DNA of 64,000 bases from Salvelinus alpinus (taxonomy: Eukaryota; Chordata; Actinopteri; Salmoniformes; Salmonidae): the NCBI RefSeq assembly GCF_045679555.1, contig NW_027256036.1, positions 1 through 64,000 of the forward strand. The letters run 5' to 3'. Under the pieces are notes generated by a model. It made no database searches, had not been told where the DNA came from, and saw only the letters and a list, made by a program, of their open reading frames with translations. This document shows, piece after piece, positions 48,270-58,400 of the stretch (its first letter is position 1; each line of letters starts with the position of its first letter). The position numbers were made by a program, and so were the translations under genes.

Positions 48270-51006
48270 CATGTATTACCTAACCCTGAGTTATAACTAT
48301 ACCACTGTGTTTTATACATTACCTAACCCTGAGTTATAATAACTATACCACTGTGTTTAATACATTACCTAACCCTGAGTTATAATAACTATAACACTGT
48401 GTTTTATACATTTATTACCTAACCCTGAGTTCTAATAACTATACCACTGTGTTTTATACATTTATTACCTAACCCTGAGATATAATAACTATACCACTGT
48501 GTTTTATACATTACCTAACCCTGAGTTATAATAACTATACCACTGTGTTTAATACATTACCTAACCCTGAGATATAATAACTATACCACTGTGTTTTATA
48601 CATTACCTAACCCTGAGTTCTAATAACTATACCACTGTGTTTTATACATTACCTAACCCTGAGTTCTAATAACTATACCACTGTGTTTTATACATTTATT
48701 ACCCAACCCTGAGTTCTAATAACTATACCACTGTGTTTTATACATTACCTAACCCTGAGTTCTAATAACTATACCACTGTGTTTAATACATTACCTAACC
48801 CTGAGTTATAATAACTATACCACTGTGTTTTATACATTACCTAACCCTGAGTTATAATAACTATAACACTGTGTTTTATACATTACCTAACCCTGAGTTA
48901 TAATAACTATAACACTGTGTTTTATACATTTATTACCCAACCCTGAGTTCTAATAACTATAACACTGTGTTTTATACATTACCTAACCCTGAGTTATAAT
49001 AACTATAACACTGTGTTTTATACATTACCTAACCCTGAGTTATAATAACTATACCACTGTGTTTTATACATTTATTACCTAACCCTGAGTTCTAATAACT
49101 ATACCACTGTGTTTTATACATTACCTAACCCTGAGTTATAATAACTATACCACTGTGTTTAATACATTTATTACCTAACCCTGAGATATAATAACTATAC
49201 CACTGTGTTTTATACATTACCTAACCCTGAGTTCTAATAACTATACCACTGTGTTTAATACATTACCTAACCCTGAGTTCTAATAACTATACCACTGTGT
49301 TTAATACATTTATTACCTAACCCTGAGATATAATAACCATACCACTGTGTTTTATACATTACCTAACCCTGAGTTATAATAACTATAACACTGTGTTTTA
49401 TACATTACCTAACCCTGAGTTATAATAACTATACCACTGTGTTTAATACATTTATTACCTAACCCTGAGTTATAATAACTATACCACTGTGTTTTATACA
49501 TTACCTAACCCTGAGTTGTAATAACTATAACACTGTGTTTTATACATTACCTAACCCTGAGTTCTAATAACTATACCACTGTGTTTAATACATTTATTAC
49601 CTAACCCTGAGTTATAATAACTATACCACTGTGTTTTATACATTTATTACCTAACCCTGAGATATAATAACTATACCACTGTGTTTAATACATTACCTAA
49701 CCCTGAGATATAATAACTATACCACTGTGTTTAATACATTACCTAACCCTGAGTTATAATAACTATACCACTGTGTTTTATACATTTATTACCTAACCCT
49801 GAGTTATAATAACTATAACACTGTGTTTTATACATTACCTAACCCTGAGTTCTAATAACTATACCACTGTGTTTAATACATTTATTACCTAACCCTGAGT
49901 TATAATAACTATACCACTGTGTTTTATACATTACCTAACCCTGAGTTATAATAACTATACCACTGTGTTTTATACATTTATTACCTAACCCTGAGTTATA
50001 ATAACTATACCACTGTGTTTAATACATTACCTAACCCTGAGTTATAATAACTATACCACTGTGTTTTATACATTACCTAACCCTGAGTTATAATAACTAT
50101 AACACTGTGTTTTATACATTACCTAACCCTGAGTTCTAATAACTATACCACTGTGTTTAATACATTTATTACCCAACCCTGAGTTATAATAACTATACCA
50201 CTGTGTTTTATACATTACCTAACCCTGAGTTATAATAACTATAACACTGTGTTTTATACATTACCTAACCCTGAGTTCTAATAACTATACCACTGTGTTT
50301 AATACATTTATTACCCAACCCTGAGTTATAATAACTATACCACTGTGTTTTATACATTACCTAACCCTGAGTTATAATAACTATACCACTGTGTTTTATA
50401 CATTACCTAACCCTGAGTTATAATAACTATACCACTGTGTTTAATACATTACCTAACCCTGAGTTATAATAACTATACCACTGTGTTTTATACATTACCT
50501 AACCCTGAGATATAATAACTATACCACTGTGTTTTATACATTACCTAACCCTGAGATATAATAACTATACCACTGTGTTTTATACATTACCTAACCCTGA
50601 GTTATAATAACTATACCACTGTGTTTAATACATTACCTAACCCTGAGTTCTAATAACTATACCACTGTGTTTTATACATTTATTACCTAACCCTGAGATA
50701 TAATAACCATACCACTGTGTTTTATACATTACCTAACCCTGAGTTATAATAACTATAACACTGTGTTTTATACATTACCTAACCCTGAGTTATAATAACT
50801 ATACCACTGTGTTTTATACATTACCTAACCCTGAGTTATAATAACTATACCACTGTGTTTAATACATTTATTACCTAACCCTGAGTTATAATAACTATAC
50901 CACTGTGTTTTATACATTACCTAACCCTGAGTTCTAATAACTATACCACTGTGTTTTATACATTACCTAACCCTGAGTTATAATAACTATACCACTGTGT
51001 TTAATA
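48270..51006. repeat. Satellite higher-order repeat, type I, 2,737 bp
   Basis: Type I unit four bases shorter than its neighbour, consistent with one 50-bp monomer replaced by a 46-bp one. It is the last complete unit. About 430 bp of a further unit follow before the array ends at about 51437. Confidence 0.75.
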
Positions 51007-51431
51007 CATGTATTACCTAACCCTGAGTTATAACTATACCACTGTGTTTTATACATTACCTAACCCTGAGTTATAATAACTATACCACTGTGTTTAATAC
51101 ATTACCTAACCCTGAGTTATAATAACTATAACACTGTGTTTTATACATTTATTACCTAACCCTGAGTTCTAATAACTATACCACTGTGTTTTATACATTT
51201 ATTACCTAACCCTGAGATATAATAACTATACCACTGTGTTTTATACATTACCTAACCCTGAGTTATAATAACTATACCACTGTGTTTAATACATTACCTA
51301 ACCCTGAGATATAATAACTATACCACTGTGTTTTATACATTACCTAACCCTGAGTTCTAATAACTATACCACTGTGTTTTATACATTACCTAACCCTGAG
51401 TTATAATAACTATACCACTGTGTTTTATACA

Positions 51432-51437
51432 TTTATT
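51432..51437 (-). promoter_or_regulatory. First canonical AATAAA downstream of the bmpr2 stop codon, in the terminal satellite monomer
   Basis: On the bmpr2 strand, reading from the stop at 53472, I find neither AATAAA nor ATTAAA until this hexamer in the last satellite monomer. Every 50-bp monomer beyond repeats AATAAA (from ATTTATT on the plus strand), and every GTTTAAT monomer gives ATTAAA. It may act as a poly(A) signal or as a fail-safe, but the sequence alone cannot show use. Confidence 0.4.
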
Positions 51438-51540
51438 AAAATGTTTTTGTTTTGTGTCAAACCTGTAGTGTTCATCAAATTAACATAGCAGAGGTCAGAG
51501 TTCACCCTTACAGAGCATAGGCCCGTTTCTGTTGTTGTTG
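51438..51540. other. Short unique sequence between satellite and (CA)n tract
   Basis: About 100 bp of non-repetitive, AT-rich sequence marks the edge of the satellite. I see no open frame or RNA gene in it. Confidence 0.6.
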
Positions 51541-51541
51541 C

Positions 51542-51638
<97 letters not shown>
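51541..51638. repeat. (CA)n microsatellite, about 48 repeats
   Basis: An almost pure dinucleotide run, CA on the plus strand and TG on the bmpr2 strand. Open frames through it are artefacts of the repeat. Confidence 0.98.
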
Positions 51639-51640
<2 letters not shown>

Positions 51641-51811
51641 TACAGATTCACAAGACAGGGTAAACAGTTCCAGCATGATTCAGAAGGTTCGCTTTAAAAG
51701 AGTTGGATTCCGAGCAGACAGAATTGTGGGAATCCGAGTTTCTCTGTTGAAAGAGTGAGGTGTTGCTGTTCGTCCATTTCTGAACAGATGCATCCTGCTT
51801 CTCTTGATGTC

Positions 51812-52806
51812 GTCCCAGATTCCCAGTGGTCTCTGGTGATTGTAGTCCCAGAATCCCAGTGTTCTCTGGTGATTGTAGTCCCAGAATCCCAGTCCTGTCT
51901 GGTGATTGTAGTTCCCCCCAGTCCTGTTGGTGATTGTAGTTCCCCCCAGTCCTGTCTGGTGACTGTAGTTCCCCCCAGTCCTGTCTGGTGATTGTAGTTC
52001 CCCCCAGTCCTGTCTGGTGATTGTAGTTCCCCCCAGTCCTGTCTGGTGATTGTAGCCCCCCCCCAGTCCTGTCTGGTGATTGTAGTCCCCCCCCAGTCCT
52101 GTCTGGTGATTGTAGTCCCCCCCCAGTCCTGTCTGGTGATTGTTGTAGTTCCCCCCAGTCCTGTCTGGTGATTGTAGTTCCCCCCAGTCCTGTCTGGTGA
52201 TTGTAGCCCCCCCCCAGTCCTGTCTGGTGATTGTAGTCCCCCCCCCAGTCCTGTCTGGTGATTGTAGTCCCCTCCCAGTCCTGTCTGGTGATTATAGTCC
52301 CTCCCAGTCCTGTCTGGTGATTGTAGTTCCCCCCAGTCCTGTCTGGTGATTGTAGTTCCCCCCAGTCCTGTCTGGTGATTGTAGTTCCCCCCAGTCCTGT
52401 CTGGTGATTGTAGTTCCCCCAGTCCTGTCTGGTGATTGTAGTTCCCCCCAGTCCTGTCTGGTGATTGTAGTTCCCCCCAGTCCTGTCTGGTGATTGTAGT
52501 TCCCCCAGTCCTGTCTGGTGATTGTAGCCCCCCCCAGTCCTGTCTGGTGATTGTAGTTCCCCCCAGTCCTGTCTGGTGATTGTAGTTCCCCCCCAGTCCT
52601 GTCTGGTGATTGTAGTTCCCCCCAGTCCTGTCTGGTGATTGTAGTTCCCCCCCAGTCCTGTCTGGTGATTGTAGTTCCCCCAGTCCTGTCTGGTGATTGT
52701 AGTTCCCCCAGTCCTGTCTGGTGATTGTAGTTCCCCCAGTCCTGTCTGGTGATTGTAGTTCCCCCCAGTCCTGTCTGGTGATAGTAGTTCCCCCCCAGTC
52801 CTGTCC
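51812..52806. repeat. GC-rich minisatellite, 29-31-bp unit, about 30 copies
   Basis: The unit reads CCAGTCCTGTCTGGTGATTG followed by TAGTTCCCCC. Units differ mainly in the length of the C run (about 5 to 9) and in TTCCCC versus CCCCCC. The first three units, at the left, are divergent (CCAGAATCCCAG). On the bmpr2 strand it becomes a series of G runs every ~30 nt. Long open frames across it on both strands, including a minus frame of about 410 codons reading NYNHQTGLGG-like repeats, are by-products of the period and are not called as genes. Confidence 0.95.
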
Positions 52807-52882
52807 AGTTGTTTGATTTGAGGAGAGGGTTGTTGTCTGATAGACTGTTTACAGACTGAATAAAACATTGACTTGGTGTCCA

Positions 52883-52910
52883 TTTATAAGCGCAACACAG
52901 AGATTATATT
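52883..52910 (-). promoter_or_regulatory. Candidate non-canonical poly(A) signals
   Basis: On the bmpr2 strand the order is AATATA, then about 16 nt later TATAAA, then GT/T-rich sequence (TGTTTTATTCAGTCTGT) ending near 52845. This is the usual arrangement of a cleavage and polyadenylation region but with weak hexamers. The alternative is read-through to the AATAAA at 51432. Confidence 0.35.
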
Positions 52911-53193
52911 TAAAAAATGAAACAAGAAAACAACAGAAGTGTTAAAAACATATGAAAGCACCTAAAAGCTGTATCCTATTGCACAATTTAAACCATGATA
53001 CATAATCAAATACACAAATGAACAGGGCATGAAAACAGTGGATCATTGTGTCTTTAAGACCATAGTCAGTCCTGGAGACCAACTCCTTACAGCTGCTGAA
53101 AGACAGAGCAAATACTATACTGTTGTAAGTTTCCAGAGCAGCGCCTCCCTCATGATCACAGAATGAGACTTCACCTGGAGTAGACAACTAAAC

Positions 53194-53318
53194 CTCATTA
53201 TACACACAGACAAATGAAACAAGGCAGAGATCGCTCATTATACACACAGACAAATGAAACAAGGCAGAGATCGCTCATTATACACACAGACAAATGAAAT
53301 CACAAGGCAGAAATCGCT
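53194..53318. repeat. 40-bp tandem triplicate in the bmpr2 3' region
   Basis: CTCATTATACACACAGACAA starts at 53194, 53234 and 53274, followed each time by ATGAAACAAGGCAGAGATCG or a variant of it. The first two copies match closely; the third carries an ATCAC insertion and single changes. No function is evident. Confidence 0.9.
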
Positions 53319-53471
53319 GCATAGCTGGATTCAATGTAAAGCAGAGTCATCAACAGACGCAAAGCGAGAGACAGAAACCGGACACAACCGACTGCTGTTA
53401 CCCAGGAAACACTTCACTGTCTGTTGTCATAACAACACTACTGTCTGTGTTGTCCCTCTGAAGGTCAGAGT

Positions 53472-53686
53472 TCAGAGGCGGGTGTCGCTGGGTTCAGAGG
53501 TGGGATAGACAGCGGAGCTGGACTTGGGTCGGGCCTGACCTTCTCCCTTGTTGTTGTTCACCTCTGACCCCCTGGTATCCGTGGAGATGACCCAGGTGGC
53601 GGGTCGCCAGCGCTTCAGGGAGTACGGAGTCTTCACACGCTTCTTAATCTTCTCCCCTGTTCCCTGGTTCTGGACCAACACCTCCC
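53472..53686 (-). CDS. bmpr2: bmpr2 exon 13: C-terminal end of the receptor tail
   Basis: Exon 13 starts after the acceptor TTTGTGTTCCAG, supplies the last two bases of a Gly codon, then encodes [20 protein letters not shown] and onward to a TGA at 53472-53474, 70 codons plus stop. The peptide [19 protein letters not shown] followed by TWVIST, EVNNN and KSSSAVY is the diagnostic end of BMPR2. The final residues SEPSDTRL differ from the human ending, so the extreme C terminus is not conserved and is shorter. In the family this tail region binds cytoskeletal and signalling partners and is dispensable for kinase activity; partners in this fish are inferred only. No frameshift or missing conserved block is visible. 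It would be hard to mistake for another receptor, since other type II receptors lack this tail. Confidence 0.97.
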
Positions 53687-54097
53687 CTGGAACACAAACA
53701 CAGGGTCAGGGGGTGAGGGTAAGGGTCAGGGGGTGAGGGTCAGGCTGAGAGGGTTAGGGTCAGGCTGAGAGGGTTAGGGTCAGGCTGAGAGGGTTAGGGT
53801 CAGGCTGAGAGGGTTAGGGTCAGGCTGAGAGGGTTAGGGTCAGGCTGAGAGGGTTAGGGTTAGGGTCAGGCTGAGAGGGTTAAGGTCAGGGTCAGGCTGA
53901 GAGGGTTAGGGTCAGGCTGAGAGGGTTAGGGTCAGGCTGAGAGGGTTAGGGTCAGGCCGTGAGGGTTAGGGTCAGGCCGTGAGGGTTAAGGTCAGGACGA
54001 GAGGGTTAGGGTCAGGCCGTGAGGGTTAAGGTCAGGACGAGAGGGTTAGGGTCAGGCCGAGAGGGTTAGGGTCAGGCCGTGAGGGTGCTCTGCTCAC
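53687..54097 (-). other. bmpr2: bmpr2 intron 12, filled by a 20-bp minisatellite
   Basis: The intron is about 410 bp with donor G|GTGAGC and acceptor TTCCAG|G. Apart from about 15-20 nt at each end it is all tandem repeat, described in the next entry. Confidence 0.9.
53701..54090. repeat. 20-bp minisatellite with embedded TTAGGG, about 19 copies
   Basis: The plus-strand unit is GAGGGTTAGGGTCAGGCTGA with variants GAGGGTTAAGGTCAGGACGA and ...CAGGCCGT. Each unit carries one TTAGGG. The variants group at the right-hand end, next to the exon 12 donor. It is not a true telomere repeat, since hexamers are not contiguous. On the transcript it reads as CCTGACCCTAACCCTCTCAG, a C-rich run. Confidence 0.95.
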
Positions 54098-55263
54098 CCA
54101 GTGAGACCAGGTCTCTGGTGGTGAAGGACAGGTCCAGGGAGTTGGGTCTCTCCGGCCGCCGGCCTCCTTTAGGCTGCCTGAGCAGAGCTTCACCTCTCAT
54201 GGGGACAGGGTTGGGGTCAGGTCCAGACAAGGAGCCAGACACAGAGCTCTCGCCCAGGGAGCAGGGGGTCTCTCCACTGGTACTTCCTCCAGCTCCCTCC
54301 TCCTCTTCCTCTCCTCCCCCATCACTCCCCCCCTCCCCCAGGACCAGTCCATTGTTGTTGTTGTTGTTATTGTTGGGCCGCGCGTTAGAGGAGTGGACAT
54401 CTGGTTGTCCTGTCTCTCTGCTCAGCAGGGGTTGGTGTTCGTCTGGGCTGGCAGTGATCAGCCCCAGCTGGCCGTCCTCAGAGCTCTGGGGGTTCGTATT
54501 GGTGCTCTGAGTTAGAGTGACCCCCATCGAGCTGCTGGCGCCCCCTGCTGGCAAGGACCCGGCCCCGTTCACGGAGAGGTCCCGTAGGACCAGCAGGTTG
54601 TTGGTGGCGCTGACCCGGCGGGGCTCGGAGACGGCGGTGACGTTGGACACGGCGTTGGTCTTAGCTCCGCCCTCTACCTGTCGTAGGTTGGACTTGCCAT
54701 GGCGACCGAATTTAAACCTCAGAGAGGATGAGTCTTTCTTAGGCGGCTTGGTGCGGAGCAGCAGGCTGGAGGGTCGTTTGGGGAGGTTTTGCTGCTTGGG
54801 GAGAGGGAACACGGCGGGGGGAGACGCCTCGGCAGCCATCTTGATGAAGGGGAAGAGCAGGGAGGAAGAGGCGGGGCTCAGCAGGTCCGGAGAACAGAAA
54901 TGTTTCTGGCTGTGTTCCATCAGGTTCTCATCAGAACTCTCCTTCAGGTTCTTATCCACCTCCCTGGGGTCCAGCTTGGTGGTCTCCAGATCCTCCTGGG
55001 TCAGGGGCAGGTGGAGGTTGGGGTCATGACCCTGGCTGGACTCTGAGATGAAGGTCATGGTGGAGGGGCTGCCGGGGAGACGGGCCGCCTGCTGCCGCTC
55101 GTAGTTAATGGAGTTCCTGTTCTTCTCTCCCGCCACACCTCCATCTCTCGTCCGGCCACTCACAGCGGAGGAGGCGTCGCTCTGTGTGTTCTTAGCCACG
55201 CCTTCCTGCTCCTCGATGTAGGACGAGGCAGGGTCAGGGCCGGACTTTGGCCCCATGCGGTTT
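54098..55263 (-). CDS. bmpr2: bmpr2 exon 12: long serine-rich cytoplasmic tail
   Basis: This 1,166-nt exon follows acceptor GTGGCCCCAACAG and ends at CTGG|GTGAGC. Its first base completes the Arg codon begun in exon 11, giving NDR|NRMGPKSGPDP, which aligns with the human NRRVPKIGPYP segment. Landmarks in order are SSYIEE, GEKNRNSINYERQQAARLP, LTQEDLETTKLDPREVD, KNLKESSDENLMEHS, PLPKQQNLPKRPSSL, LKFG-like RFKFGRHGKSNLRQVEGG, SPDEHQPLL and RPNSLDLS. All are BMPR2 tail signatures. About 388 codons is somewhat shorter than the human exon. Low-complexity segments are an eight-residue Asn run (54352-54375) and a Gly/Glu run just downstream; human BMPR2 also has an Asn-rich patch here. An internal Met at 55256 is not a start, because the frame continues from exon 11. 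This region is dispensable for SMAD signalling but needed for tail-bound partners in mammals. Confidence 0.97.
54352..54375 (-). repeat. bmpr2: Asn-codon (AAC/AAT) run within bmpr2 exon 12
   Basis: Eight consecutive Asn codons, nearly all AAC, giving a coding trinucleotide repeat. The pure AAC stretch is interrupted once by AAT. Length polymorphism is likely at such a run, but only one allele is visible. Confidence 0.9.
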
Positions 55264-55374
55264 CTGTTGGGGCCACAGACACGTTAACAACATGTACTTA
55301 TTACCAAGCAGGACTACAAGGTGTGTGTGTCGTTGTGCGGTGCAGCTGGTATTAGTAGGTATGAGTGTAAGGCT

Positions 55375-55440
<66 letters not shown>

Positions 55441-58400
55441 TAAACAACAGGTGGAGACCTAGACTAACCTATACCACAGCTGCTACCAGTAGGGTTGAGT
55501 GGAGGGTGTGTATAGTGTCTAACCTATCATTGAACAGCGTGGTACAGCCAGTAGGGTTGAGGGTGTGTATAGTGTCTCTACCTATCATTGAACAGTGTGG
55601 TACAGCCAGTAGGGTGGAGTGGAGGGTGTGTATAGTGTCTAACCTATCATTGAACAGTGTGGTACAGCCAGTAGGGTTGAGGGTGTGTATAGTGTCTCTA
55701 CCTATCATTGAACAGTGTGGTACAGCCAGTAGGGTTGAGTGGAGGGTGTGTATAGTGTCTAACCTATCATTGAACAGTGTGGTACAGCCAGTAGGGTTGA
55801 GGGTGTGTATAGTGTCTCTACCTATCATTGAACAGTGTGGTACAGCCAGTAGGGTTGAGTGGAGGGTGTGTATAGTGTCTAACCTATCATTGAACAGTGT
55901 GGTACAGCCAGTAGGGTTGAGGGTGTGTATAGTGTCTCTACCTATCATTGAACAGTGTGGTACAGCCAGTAGGGTGGAGTGGAGGGTGTGTATAGTGTCT
56001 CTACCTATCATTGAACAGTGTGGTACAGCCAGTAGGGTGGAGTGGAGGGTGTGTATAGTGTCTAACCTATCATTGAACAGTGTGGTACAGCCAGTAGGGT
56101 TGAGGGTGTGTATAGTGTCTCTACCTATCATTGAACAGTGTGGTACAGCCAGTAGGGTGGAGTGGAGGGTGTGTATAGTGTCTCTACCTATCATTGAACA
56201 GTGTGGTACAGCCAGTAGGGTTGAGTGGAGGGTGTGTATAGTGTCTCTACCTATCATTGAACAGTGTGGTACAGCCAGTAGGGTGGAGTGGAGGGTGTGT
56301 ATAGTGTCTCTACCTATCATTGAACAGTGTGGTACAGCCAGTAGGGTTGAGGGTGTGTATAGTGTCTAACCTATCATTGAACAGTGTGGTACAGCCAGTA
56401 GGGTGGAGTGGAGGGTGTGTATAGTGTCTCTACCTATCATTGAACAGTGTGGTACAGCCAGTAGGGTGGAGTGGAGGGTGTGTATAGTGTCTAACCTATC
56501 ATTGAACAGTGTGGTACAGCCAGTAGGGTGGAGTGGAGGGTGTGTATAGTGTCTAACCTATCATTGAACAGTGTGGTACAGCCAGTAGGGTGGAGTGGAG
56601 GGTGTGTATAGTGTCTCTACCTATCATTGAACAGTGTGGTACAGCCAGTAGGGTGGAGTGGAGGGTGTGTATAGTGTCTAACCTATCATTGAACAGCGTG
56701 GTACAGCCAGTAGGGTTGAGTGGAGGGTGTGTATAGTGTCTCTACCTATCATTGAACAGTGTGGTACAGCCAGTAGGGTTGAGGGTGTGTATAGTGTCTC
56801 TACCTATCATTGAACAGTGTGGTACAGCCAGTAGGGTTGAGTGGAGGGTGTGTATAGTGTCTAACCTATCATTGAACAGTGTGGTACAGCCAGTAGGGTG
56901 GAGTGGAGGGTGTGTATAGTGTCTAACCTATCATTGAACAGTGTGGTACAGCCAGTAGGGTTGAGGGTGTGTATAGTGTCTAACCTATCATTGAACAGTG
57001 TGGTACAGCCAGTAGGGTTGAGTGGAGGGTGTGTATAGTGTCTAACCTATCATTGAACAGTGTGGTACAGCCAGTAGGGTTGAGTGGAGGGTGTGTATAG
57101 TGTCTAACCTATCATTGAACAGTGTGGTACAGCCAGTAGGGTGGAGTGGAGGGTGTGTATAGTGTCTCTACCTATCATTGAACAGTGTGGTACAGCCAGT
57201 AGGGTTGAGTGGAGGGTGTGTATAGTGTCTAACCTATCATTGAACAGTGTGGTACAGCCAGTAGGGTTGAGGGGAGGGTGTGTATAGTGTCTAACCTATC
57301 ATTGAACAGTGTGGTACAGCCAGTAGGGTTGAGGGGAGGGTGTGTATAGTGTCTAACCTATCATTGAACAGTGTGGTACAGCCAGTAGGGTGGAGTGGAG
57401 GGTGTGTATAGTGTCTAACCTATCATTGAACAGTGTGGTACAGCCAGTAGGGTTGAGTGGAGGGTGTGTATAGTGTCTAACCTATCATTGAACAGTGTGG
57501 TACAGCCAGTAGGGTGGAGGGTGTGTATAGTGTCTAACCTATCATTGAACAGTGTGGTACAGCCAGTAGGGTGGAGTGGAGGGTGTGTATAGTGTCTAAC
57601 CTATCATTGAACAGTGTGGTACAGCCAGTAGGGTTGAGTGGAGGGTGTGTATAGTGTCTAACCTATCATTGAACAGTGTGGTACAGCCAGTAGGGTGGAG
57701 TGGAGGGTGTGTATAGTGTCTAACCTATCATTGAACAGTGTGGTACAGCCAGTAGGGTTGAGTGGAGGGTGTGTATAGTGTCTAACCTATCATTGAACAG
57801 TGTGGTACAGCCAGTAGGGTGGAGGGTGTGTATAGTGTCTCTACCTATCATTGAACAGTGTGGTACAGCCAGTAGGGTTGAGTGGAGGGTGTGTATAGTG
57901 TCTAACCTATCATTGAACAGCGTGGTACAGCCAGTAGGGTTGAGTGGAGGGTGTGTATAGTGTCTAACCTATCATTGAACAGCGTGGTACAGCCAGTAGG
58001 GTGGAGGGTGTGTATAGTGTCTCTACCTATCATTGAACAGCGTGGTACAGCCAGTAGGGTTGAGTGGAGGGTGTGTATAGTGTCTAACCTATCATTGAAC
58101 AGTGTGGTACAGCCAGTAGGGTGGAGGGTGTGTATAGTGTCTAACCTATCATTGAACAGTGTGGTACAGCCAGTAGGGTTGAGTGGAGGGTGTGTATAGT
58201 GTCTAACCTATCATTGAACAGTGTGGTACAGCCAGTAGGGTTGAGTGGAGGGTGTGTATAGTGTCTCTACCTATCATTGAACAGCGTGGTACAGCCAGTA
58301 GGGTTGAGTGGAGGGTGTGTATAGTGTCTCTACCTATCATTGAACAGCGTGGTACAGCCAGTAGGGTGGAGTGGAGGGTGTGTATAGTGTCTCTACCTAT

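Larger units (their letters stand above)
1..51437. repeat. Large satellite array of 46/50-bp monomers (~1,080 copies)
   Basis: The whole interval is a head-to-tail tandem repeat. Each monomer reads roughly CCTAACCCTGAG, TTATAATAACTATACCACTG, TGTTTTATACATTA. The basic period is 46 bp; a second length class of 50 bp carries an extra four bases, giving ACATTTATTACC instead of ACATTACC. Recurrent single-base variants define monomer types: TTATAAT, TTCTAAT, ATATAAT or TTGTAAT; CTATACC, CTATAAC or CCATACC; GTTTTAT or GTTTAAT; and CCTAACC or CCCAACC. All six frames are closed by frequent stops, so there is no coding content. The array starts mid-monomer at position 1 and so extends left of the window. 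It ends abruptly at about 51437, where the last long monomer runs into AAAATG. No gene, transposon or unique island interrupts it. I do not recognise it as a named satellite family. A pericentromeric or subtelomeric location is possible but nothing here proves it. Confidence 0.98.
52807..53471 (-). other. bmpr2: Probable 3' untranslated region of bmpr2
   Basis: This is mostly unique, AT-rich sequence immediately downstream of the bmpr2 stop codon. It contains TATAAA (52883-52888) and AATATA (52905-52910) on the minus strand, both known weak poly(A) hexamer variants, followed by a T/GT-rich stretch at about 52855-52875. A 3' end near 52870 is therefore plausible. It also holds a 40-bp triplicated segment. 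An open frame of about 80 codons at 52942-53187 has no recognisable motif and sits where UTR is expected. Confidence 0.55.

Noticed and set aside
1..51437. CRISPR-like regular repeats
   Set aside because: There are no unique spacers between repeats. Monomers are contiguous and near-identical, and the context is a vertebrate gene.
1..51437. Telomere or interstitial telomeric sequence because of CCTAACCCT
   Set aside because: Only about one and a half hexamers per monomer are present, embedded in 46-50 bp of other sequence.
51648..52883. Open frame of about 410 codons on the minus strand with NYNHQTGLGG-like repeats
   Set aside because: It is a read-through of the ~30-bp minisatellite, whose unit lengths happen to keep frames open. 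Flanks show no conserved domain, and it lies downstream of the bmpr2 stop.
52942..53187. 81-codon minus-strand frame in the 3' region
   Set aside because: No motif, no repeat of a known family, and its place directly after the bmpr2 stop fits UTR better than a gene.
54079..55046. Plus-strand open frames opposite bmpr2 exon 12
   Set aside because: They are antisense shadows of a GC-rich coding exon; the minus-strand frame matches BMPR2 along its length.
55380..56369. Overlapping open frames of about 280-330 codons on both strands
   Set aside because: Both come from the exon 11-derived minisatellite, where alternating 58- and 62-bp units give a period of 120 nt. Reading frames open on both strands over the same repeat indicate an artefact.
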